Source of the DNA: Tricholoma matsutake
Taxonomy: Eukaryota > Basidiomycota > Agaricomycetes > Agaricales > Tricholomataceae
DNA length: 64,000 bases
Reading direction: 5' to 3'
NCBI GenBank assembly: GCA_026075535.2
Contig: AP026538.1
Location: 8,804,001-8,868,000 of the forward strand
The position numbers and the translations under genes were made by a program. Positions 55,977 through 64,000 of this stretch are shown piece by piece; the first letter of the stretch is position 1; every line of letters starts with the position of its first letter. Under the pieces are notes generated by a model. That model did not search any database and had not been told where the DNA came from. It was given only the letters and a program-made list of their open reading frames with translations.

Positions 55977-57545
55977 TTACATAAGGTAGAAATAGCAAAT
56001 GTCACATGATTTTCCCAATAAGGCAAAAAAACACTGGGATGGATCTCTGGCTTACCACAGTCACCTAATAAAAATGTGTTTCCAGGGAATTGTGCCAAAA
56101 GTGATAGTTTTGATGTTGAGATAGTCATATTAATACTTGATTTGGGGAAGCCGAAATAATGTGTCACATGAAAAAGATCACCATGTTGCAGTTTTGGATA
56201 TAAGTTGGCAAGACTTTGCTCTGTCCTGCCATAAGCCCTGTCGTATGTAGGCTTATGGCATGCATATTAACAGATCCCAGGAAGTGCTTTTTTTTGTTTA
56301 CATTGTTCAACATTGACATGCACCCTGGTGCTGGGTTCATTTGGAAGCTTTGTAAAATATCACAGAGATAAAAGGGCTTTCTGGGACTTATTTATACACA
56401 TACAATATACCTGTGCATGGCAGGGTTTATGCCAGGACACAGCACTTGCCAACTTAAATCCAAAACCGTAACATGGTAAACTTTTTCATGTGACACATTA
56501 TTTTGGCTTCCCCAAATCAATAAATTGACAAAACTATCACTTTTGGCAAAAACACATTTTTTATTAGTGGTAAGCTAGAGGCAAGGGGGTGTCAGCACAC
56601 AAATGCCGGACATCATGTGGGGGGGAGGGGGGTATCATGTAGGTTGTTAAAAAAAATTGATGTCAAATTATATAAGTGTAAGTTGAGTGGTATAGCATAT
56701 AAAGGAAGTAAAATTACATTGTCATATACCTTTGAAGCACCTAGACAAAGATGAAGAGCAAAACCATTGAACTTTGATGGCAAACTCAACTCCACACTGA
56801 TGGCTTGACAACCCAGCATTAATATTGAACTCATAACAAGGATTGTGCAATTGCAAAGTTGATGCAGTTCTATGCTTGTCTGGACTCAGTGTAATTCCAA
56901 GGCAGACAAAGCCCCTCACAGACCACTGGCCCTCAAGCAACTTGTCACACAAGCAATGTGTAGGTAGGCATAATAATTTCAATTACTCACAGTAAGGGGT
57001 TCATGGGTCCATATACATGGAAGAACTCATGGTGGTAGAAATGAGGTAGAAAATAATCACAACCTAGCCCACTTATATACCTCCACAGAAGCTGATGAGG
57101 TCCAAGACCTTGAGGAGACTCAGAAGGAATGCTCACTCAGCCTTGGCCCTTGATGCTTGTTCTCACTTGAAGAATACTTACCTGAGTACTTGGCTGAGTG
57201 AGAGTCAGTAGATGCATTATGCTACTCCAATAAAGTTTGTACAATGTATGTGAGCAGATCATGACTGCAATTTTAGGTCAAGGAGAGTGGTTCACTGTTT
57301 CACAATAATTTAGTAAAATTAACAAATTGGTTGACATCAAATTAGTAAGCACAACATACCATATATAGGAATAACATACCCAATATGGCAGGAGGGGGGT
57401 GGGGAGGGGGTCTGAGAGGTGGCTTAAAAAAAACTGAGTGGATATATGAATTTCAGGTCCTGACACCTTGGCTAGAGGCACATCCCAGTATTTTTTCACC
57501 TTATTGGGAAAATCACATGACATTTGTTGATTTCTACCTTACTAT
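55977..57545. mobile_element. Foldback element inside the GMC gene
   Basis: The left arm (about 55977-56225) is repeated inverted at about 56437-56573 plus 57479-57545 (CCAAAAGTGATAGTTTTG, GATTTGGGGAAGCC.AAATAA, ATGATTTTCCCAATAAGG). The arms are about 230 bp with a 200-bp centre. The right arm is interrupted by the 890-bp MITE. No ORF. Confidence 0.75.
56582..57470. mobile_element. 890-bp non-autonomous DNA transposon, copy 2
   Basis: Termini CAAGGGGGTGTCAGC and CTGACACCTTG, flanked by a perfect 8-bp duplication GCTAGAGG (56574-56581, 57471-57478). Roughly 95% identical by eye to 18358-19251, so both moved recently relative to the surrounding decay. Confidence 0.9.
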
Positions 57546-59469
57546 GTTAATACCGTGGTCATAGTCATCAATCGCATCATCTTCGGCGGTGTAGATAATC
57601 ATCAGAGCAGATATATTGACTGGGATAGTCTCTGTGGTCATTATGGTATTGCTTCCCTCAGGGGATTGTGGGGGGGATTGTGGGATGGCAATGCAGGTCT
57701 GCGCTCAATTTCATGACTACACCTATATGGTCATTGTAGATTTGCAATATCAGACAGTCTGCAACCCAAAAAACTCCCATTGGCTGTCAAATATCAGATG
57801 TGGAAAAGAAATGTAACATACTCCGTTGTCAAAATCGAGAGGGGTAAATACATCATCAGATACAATATGGACACTGCCATGACCTGCAGGATATCCCTGA
57901 ATCATCTGTTGAAGAACACGCATATGACGCAAGGAACTAATATCCTGCTTACTGGAAAGCAACCTCCAGTCACAAACTTAGTGGGCGGTAACCCTATTTG
58001 CTTTGATAGGCCGGTAACTGGAAGGAAAGTGTATCGATTCTCCGCCACTTGACTGAGCTGGTTGAAGACATACCTTGTGGATACCTTCATCCACACAATA
58101 GGCTTGTCTGGTTTGTTAGCAAAGAAATCTCTGTAGCGAGATTCAAACTTGGGCCAGAGTTCGTGTAACTCATCTTCACGAGGACACAGCTTAATTGCAG
58201 CATCCACACCACTGGAATAATATGTCAAGCCACCATCATGAAATAAGCTACAAACCGACCAACTTGCTTCTCAGTAGTCCAGTTCCATCTTTGGTCCACA
58301 TATCAAGCTGTTCTTGAGTAGATGTGTAATTCAAAAGGAACAACTGCACAAAGTGCTTACTTTTCATCTCATTGGGATCATCTCAGGTCAGAGTATCATA
58401 GGTTTCAATGATGGCATCGATGAAGTAGGCAGCCCCCACAAGGAGATGATCTAATAGAAACTTGATTAAAAACGAGTAGATATGACTTGTGGTGTGCTCA
58501 CCTTTGATAATTCTCTCCCACTCCTGGAAGATCTACAATCTGAGGAATTCCTATCTTCTTGAGATGATCTGCAGCACCAATTCCAGAGCATTCCAGGATT
58601 GCTGATGATCCCAGGGTACCTGCAGAATCACTATCAATCGGGATGCATGGACAGTACGAACCGCTGGATCTGCATTTGGTCATATGAACTTGTCATTAAG
58701 GAACTCGACAGCAACAGGACATTTATTCCTAAGATTAACTGTGAATAGGATGTTGAGATATGTAACATACTCAAATAATATGCACTTTACTCAACAGCCA
58801 TCGATGACCTCAAGATTCTTGTTTTCTGGCTGATATAGATGAAATTGTGCTGGAAGATGTGAGTCGAATGTTGGAAGAAAAAACTGTATGTGAGACTTAG
58901 AGCCCCTGTCGGTTGCCTGTGTTTTGATCAATCCATCTAATATCCTTCATCAATCTTCATCCATATTGACCGGCAGGAAGGAAATCCTACTTAAGTAGAA
59001 ATAAGTTTAGATCTCATCGAGTTCAAAAACATTCAAGGAATCACCATGCTCATATTATACTCCTCATTATATGGCTGATCCTTCTCTACTTTAGGACCAA
59101 ACTCAACAAATTGTTGAGCAGAAAGATCATAGTGTCCTCCTAGGGAGACTTTATGAGGCCAGAATATCCATGAGTGGGAAGATCAGGTTTGACTTGGTAG
59201 GTTTCTGCCTAGCCAGTTGGTTATATCAGTATATGCTGCTGTGCAAAGGCAATTGAACTTGCGTAGAAGGGGAATTGGATCCCCACCCTGGATTGTGGTG
59301 TTCAGTCTCTCAATCGTCATAATTTGATGTGGAGGAACCTTTGAATGAAGATGTCGTGCCCGCCGACTGCATCACTAGGTTTACTAACATGCAAAGTTGT
59401 CATGTTGCTTCCCGGAGCGATATACCTGATAAATCGCCCAGGCTGGACGTGGTCTATTACACTGGGTGC

Positions 59470-60818
59470 AAGGCACAATACTGCCTGAGAAGTACATCAG
59501 GAAAATGACAAATCTCTTATTGCTCTTATTCATCTGAGAAGTGTCTTAATACTGTCTGGGGCCTTATATTTGTCTTAGAATCCTCAAATTGTCTGACTTT
59601 TATTTTCCATAAGACATTGGTTTAATTCTTAAGTGCATAAGAGGGGTAATACTTGTAAGATCTTAAGAAATCCATAAGTTACTTATGATACAGGCATGTT
59701 GTTTAAGACTGCATTTCAGACGGTTGGTCAACCAGTCAAAATAAACAATCCACAATCAGAAATCGAACCAAGGACCTCGTGATTCAAATGAACAACATCC
59801 CTCAGGTGACAAATTTGATGCAAAGCCACTGAACCATACAAGCTTATTAGTACATTCAAACTGAAGTACTTAAGTTACGCGGACATGCTACATTTAATAG
59901 TAAACAAGATGTTTGCAAAAATTCTTTAAGTCCCTTGTTTATTAAAATTATTGTTTGGTTTGCACCCCATGTGACATGTTGAAGTTTCATTTTTGGTAAC
60001 TTCCATCAAACTTGACATTCCCTTCACTGGTCGTTACCATCTAACAACCTTTTCACTGAGCTCCTACCAGGCAACCGAACACACTGTTCCCCAGCCTGCC
60101 CAAATGCTCCCTGTTTTCCTATCCATTATTGCCACATCTTGACAAACACAATGCATTTGTTAGTCTGAGTCTTGTTCCACCTTACACCCTTGTGGGCCTC
60201 ATAATCTTTTTTCTTTTTTTGTTTCAATTGCCTAACATCCAACAGCATGGCTAGGTGAACCATGATGGGTTCGTTTGGGGCTAGACTGACTCAGGGAGGT
60301 GCCATGAGACCCATGTATTGGGAACACAGTGAGGTATGCACCCATTCTTGTGCACCCACTTTCACTAACTCCCTCAGGCCAGATGACAATGAAAATGATG
60401 ACCCCAACAACACCCAATGACCTGCCACCACCACTGCAAGCAACCACACACAGGGTGAGTACTAGCAGCCGACGAGGGGCAGGACAGGGGACAACAGACG
60501 ATGGGGAGGGAAAAACAATGGGGACAGGGGACAATGACAACAATAACACCAACAGAGCCCATGACGGCGATGGACAACCAAGCACCTGCCCAGCCCTGCG
60601 AGCCGCTATTTGTAGGTATTCTTTCTCTCTCTCTTCATTTCATTGTTACTAGCTAATGTTTTTTTATGTTAATAGATGACAAAAACATGTGGGACCACAT
60701 GGCCGCTACCACCACCACCATAGCACCCCCAACTACTGCTGCAAGCCCCTGCTTGTGGGGTGGAAATGGGGAGTGTTGAGAAGGGGACCATGAGGACCAC
60801 GATGTGGCTGGCACCCCA
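59470..60818. mobile_element. Composite hairpin element with tRNA-like sequence, left part
   Basis: Left arm 59480-59710 is full of overlapping CTTAAG/TCTTAAGA/CTGAGAAG motifs. A tRNA-like sequence (59750-59843, minus) points outwards to the left. The core (60230-60815) has CGAGCCGCTATTTGTAGG and GCAAGCCCCTGCTTGTGGGG hairpins and an intron-like stretch (about 60612-60676: GTATTC, GCTAATG, AATAG). The core continues after the pogo insertion at 63736 with GCAAGCGACTGCTTGC. Termini and duplication not located. Confidence 0.45.
59750..59843 (-). ncRNA. tRNA-like sequence with A and B boxes
   Basis: Minus strand: A box TATGGTTCAGTGGC and B box CTTGGTTCGATTTCTG, with an extended spacing of about 50 nt between them. 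Unrelated in sequence to the other tRNA-like copies but in the same position and orientation relative to an element arm. Confidence 0.45.
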
Positions 60819-60820
60819 TA

Positions 60821-63733
60821 CAGTCATACACCGCCCAGTGGGACAGTGAAATTAAATCAGCCTCGGAATACAAAACATGTACAGTAGCTGCCAATCGGGG
60901 ACTACAAGCATTAGTGTACTACTCATATCTAAATATTACAGTGCAATATATGTCTACTATACGTGGTATGTAGCTTAGGATCTGAGAATCAGTTTGAAAC
61001 CTGGATATCAGTGAAAAACTGGCCAGTGGGACACATCACATCACAAGAGATAACACCAAATCCGGAAGCTACTGATCTTATCAATCAGCATCGATCACAG
61101 CAGGTTCCTCCTCCTCTTCAGACCTGGACTCGTCACCCTCTGGTTTTTTTGGCCTTGGAACCGGTTTCTCGAGCAGACCCTGCTTTGGTTTTGTCCATCA
61201 TGGCTTTCTTCTTTGCTCTTTTGCAAGATCACGCTCAGCTTCCCATGCTTTGACAGCATCTTGATGGACCATCCAAGCTTCCTCGTTATGAGCCTTCCTG
61301 TCTGCCTCATTGCTCTTCCATTCAGCTACAACCATTGCATGCTCCTCTCTTTTTCTTGCTCTCTCCACTTTTTCTGCTGCTTTTTGTTTTGCCTGCTCCT
61401 TGATCTCTATGCTTGAATTATAGAATTCATCTTCACTCAGAAGCTTGCCATATCCATTGCTGAACAGTCAATTCCCTGACTTTTTCCTCCCAGCCCTCAT
61501 TTCATGCCCCTCAAGATGTCCCTGGACTTTTGCTACATACATCCCTTGCAACATAGTGGTTGCCTGCATTCCAATCATTGCTTGCTTCTGCCATGCATCT
61601 CGCTCCTCTGCTTCTTGCAACGCTGCAATAAGAGCTGCTTCTTGTTCTGTCTGGGGTTCATCATCAAGAATAACATGTTGACGCCGCTTTATTGGAGAGA
61701 TTGTGTATGGTGTGAAGTGGGGGGGCTTTGCTCCTGAATGTGGGGGGGTCTTGGACACGAGAAATGCAGCAGATGAGGATGCTATCTCATTAATTGCAAC
61801 GCGAACAGGTGTAGAAATTCGAGGTGACCCGACTCGCTCTGATGGACTTGCACTTTTGCTATCACTGTCCTCTTCTGCATCATCCCCCAAAGTAGCTGCT
61901 TCTCTTGCAAGTTGTCAGTGTATCATATCCTCCATGACATGCACAGGGCTTGCTTGTGGAATAGGGAGAAACCCTCAGCTGGAAGATGTGGTGCTGGGCA
62001 CCAGCATCTCATTGGTGATGACATTGCAATTTAACGGAACAATGCCCATCTTCCGAAAGGTGGTGATGATGTTTTCCTTCGATAGTGCCTGGAGATGAGC
62101 TTCGGCGTAGGCTGACAGGAAGTTTGTTTTATCCACTTTATGCCCCTGTTGTCACTCATATTTATCTCGAGCCTCAGTCCACCATCACTTCAGAATGCTA
62201 AAGATCATGACATCATGACCTTGATAGATGTGTGTTGAATGGGATGGGTAACATAGGACGACTATCTGATTTTTGCGTGCGTATTTGAGAAATGCACAGG
62301 TATAGTGCAAATTATGCCCATCAACAAGAAGAAGCCTTCGACGGCCTGCAGCCTTAGCATGGGTTTGTTTGTCAAATTGTTTTATCCACTCAACACCAAT
62401 CTCGCCATCAGTATAGCCTTTCGTAGAATGACCCAACCTGATGTACAGTGAGTTTTCATTGTAAAGTACATAAATGAAAGCACTCACGATGCATTCAAAG
62501 GATTGTTTTGCCTCCAACTGGTCCGGAATGACTCCCCTTTGAAGATCACAGCAGGTGGCAACGATGTACCATCAGCGCAAATAGCTACCATAACTGTAAT
62601 GTTCTCCCTATCTCCACTTCATTGCTGATGCTGCACCTTTTTGCCTTTTGGTCCTATGATGCATTGCTGTGTCCCAAGGCCCTGCTGAACGCCTGTCTCA
62701 TCTGCACCAAAAATAAGCTCGTCTGGAATTGGTTCCTCCACTTCATCTCCCATGATATTCTCTTCTAGCATGTCATAGAATGCTTTTTTTGTATGTGGAT
62801 TCCCAGCGCATGCCCGTGAATTCTCAAGAGGATGACACCAATAAGACCAAAGTCGATCCGAGTGCTTTTCAAGAAAGCGCGAGGCCCAGTTTTTCCCTAC
62901 ACCATTGAAATCCTTGCCCATCCGTGCTTGCAGTATCTCGTTTGCATGCTCCTCTAACCGCTGTAGTGATAGCCCGTGTCCTTGGTTTGCAACTTGTATT
63001 GCATATTCAATGATGACCTCTGCTTCTTTGACGGTGACCAAACTACCTTCTGCATTGGACTGAGCCTGAGTTTTGCCACCCTTGGCATACCGTGATAGGC
63101 TTGACTTTGATACCTTGATTCTGACCTTCTCCTCCTTCCAACATTCCTCCTCCACCTGCTGGAAAATCTTGTGAAGACCCTTTTTTGTCTCGCCTGGTTC
63201 CTTCTTGAGTTCTGCATTGTAAAGCTCTGCTGCATGCACCTTCCATTTTTCACTTATCTCAACATATATTTGGTGTGCCTTGGTCTTTGATTTTGTGCAT
63301 CGGCCCATCGCAAATGAATTTTCGAAGTGGTGAGGAGGTGAACTTGGGTGAGATCTCACCAGATTCGATCGCTTCCCCTTTTGGAATGTGTGATGTGACA
63401 CACTCCAAAATGCTCTACAGGTCGATGGCTCAAGAATGTCTATCCACCACACAAAATAATAATCAGGCTGTTGAAGGTCTTTTTAATTCTATATAAGAAT
63501 ATGGATCTAAAAAAAAAGTCAGAGAAAAATGGTCTTTTGGTTCCAGAAATCCTTGTTTTGTGTATTTTTGACAAGTATTCCAGACTTACACTCACGAATA
63601 TATACAATTTCAGGCCAAGGGCTTACTAGAGGATAGTTTGGCACTTAATAAACATATATGAATTAACTCCGAGGCAGTATAGAACATGAGGAAGGCAAAA
63701 AAGTCGACTGTCCCACTGGGTGGTGTATGACTG
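60821..63733 (-). mobile_element. Full-length pogo-like Tc1/mariner transposon
   Basis: Inverted termini CAGTCATACACC.CCCAGTGG…CCACTGGG.GGTGTATGACTG (about 28 bp) flanked by TA (60819-60820, 63734-63735). The TA duplication and CAGT start are typical of the pogo/Tigger branch. It is inserted into the hairpin-rich module element. It contains one gene. Size 2913 bp. Confidence 0.9.
61081..63308 (-). pseudogene. pogo-like DDE_1 (jerky/Tigger-type) transposase
   Basis: Start ATG 63308 (MGRCTKSKTKAHQIYVEISE). HTH/CENPB-like DNA-binding region: HKIFQQVEEECWKEEKVRIK, VSKSSLSRYAKGG, then AIQVANQGHGLSLQRLEEHA, GVGKNWASRFLEKHSDRLWS. DDE_1 domain: PDELIFGADETGVQQGLGTQ (first Asp), GPKGKKVQHQQ then TGA then SGDRENITVMVAICADGTSL, PAVIFKGES, KKGYTDGEIGVEWIKQFD, RRRLLLVDGHNLHYTCAFLK (second Asp), IVVLCYPSHSTHIYQGHDVM (third Asp). 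C-terminal: RRQHVILDDEPQTEQEAALI and a long charged coiled coil ending at TGA 61081-61083. Stops at 62619, in LK*WWTEA, KYE*QQ, IH*QLA and SGN*LF are TGA for Arg. Otherwise full length; inactive as it stands. Confidence 0.9.
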
Positions 63734-63735
63734 TA

Positions 63736-64000
63736 CCACCACTGCAAGCGACTGCTTGCAAGGTGCATATGGGGTGCATGACGATGACAGGAGGACTACA
63801 ATGAGCAGGACGACAGGATGGCAACGACAGGATGGGGATGTGAGGGGACGATGCTGACACGAATGTCATGTCTCAAGTGCAGGAACAAGATCAACCTGTG
63901 GCGGCAGCTGAGGTGGTGTTTTCGGGAAGAGCAGTGTTGCACAGCAGGAGAAGGAGTTCCAAAGGGTGCAGTCTGTGTTGTTGACTTTGGTGCTGCTGAG
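63736..64000. other. Continuation of hairpin module element
   Basis: Resumes with CCACCACTGCAAGCGACTGC and TGCTTGCAAGGTG (63736-63765), the other side of the hairpin-rich core cut by the pogo insertion, then GACAGGATGGGGATG low complexity to the window end. Confidence 0.5.

Larger units (their letters stand above)
55745..59465 (-). pseudogene. GMC (methanol/alcohol oxidase-like) oxidoreductase, split
   Basis: FAD-dependent GMC oxidoreductase, 5' end lost. Minus strand from 59465: HVQPGRFIRYIAPGSNMTTL and HVSKPSDAVGG; PTHGYSGLIKVSLGGHYDLS; HLYQPENKNLEVIDGC then TGA then VKCILFE; NADPAVRTVHASRLIV; AGTLGSSAILECSGIGAADH then LKKIGIPQIVDLPGVGENYQ (GMC signature 2); DHLLVGAAYFIDAIIETYDT, TGA, DDPNEMK; STQEQLDMWTKDGTGLLRS; NGVDAAIKLCPREDELHELW; FANKPDKPIVWMKV; PPTKFVTGGCFP; MIQGYPAGHGSVHIVSDDVF; YTAEDDAIDDYDHG. 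Then the foldback element (55977-57545) intervenes, and the C-terminus resumes LGTCPMKPREHGGVVDPRLN, VYGIEGLKV. At least six GT-AG introns are intact. A one-base loss in ...IVIL-AGTLG and TGA-for-Arg codons mark it as dead. Confidence 0.85.

Noticed and set aside
1..64000. TGA read as an amino acid (alternative genetic code)
   Set aside because: TGA interrupts many frames at Arg positions, but it also ends genes normally (4616-4618, 61081-61083), an occasional CAA-to-TAA is seen as well, and the two MULE-like copies show CGA and TGA at the same site. Mutation explains it.

Overview
The window looks like a transposon-dense stretch of the nuclear genome of an Agaricomycete (mushroom-forming Basidiomycota). 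Every recognisable protein is of a type common in that class: a Tnp2-type CACTA transposase, a Plavaka transposase, a PIF/Harbinger nuclease, a pogo-like DDE_1 transposase, a Helitron N-terminal domain, Ty3/gypsy pol genes (one with a chromodomain), a DUF6532 protein, a UbiA prenyltransferase and a methanol-oxidase-like GMC oxidoreductase. Introns are short (about 45-110 nt) with GTAAGT-like donors, CTAAC branch points and YAG acceptors. I see no rRNA, CRISPR or prokaryotic operon structure. The species cannot be named from the sequence alone.

Layout. 1-5.1 kb: Tnp2 transposase gene (minus) and a divergent nine-exon gene (plus) carrying six in-frame TGA codons. 5.1-16.3 kb: low-complexity, hairpin-rich DNA, hAT-like element ends, a Harbinger relic, a 2-kb foldback element, a solo LTR and a gypsy RT scrap. 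16.8-18.0 kb: UbiA gene. 18.4-33.3 kb: an 890-bp MITE, then Ty3 element A (minus), broken by four nested insertions and carrying an antisense coiled-coil/Cys-cluster gene beside its 3' LTR remnant. 33.9-44.0 kb: Ty3 chromovirus B (minus), with a hAT-like element in its RT and a 2-kb MULE-like element in its 5' LTR. 44-50 kb: ORF relics, a G-rich minisatellite and a Helitron relic. 50.9-54.2 kb: Plavaka transposase. 54.4-59.5 kb: DUF6532 gene and a GMC oxidoreductase split by a foldback element that itself contains a second MITE copy. 59.5-64 kb: another tRNA-like/hairpin element, into which a full-length pogo-like transposon (61-63.7 kb) has jumped.

Two themes run through the window. First, nearly all premature stops in the decayed genes are TGA where the family has Arg, i.e. 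CGA to TGA, the footprint of deamination at methylated CpG. Second, several unrelated-looking non-autonomous elements (8-bp-TSD hAT-like, 9-bp-TSD MULE-like and others) share one cargo: a GCCCAAAYGACG hairpin directly before a 62-73 nt spliceosomal-type intron, a dispersed GCGAGCAG/GCTCGCAGGG hairpin and, in some, tRNA-like pol III promoter sequences pointing outwards towards both ends. That composite element family is the most unusual thing here. All coordinates and homology calls are by eye.
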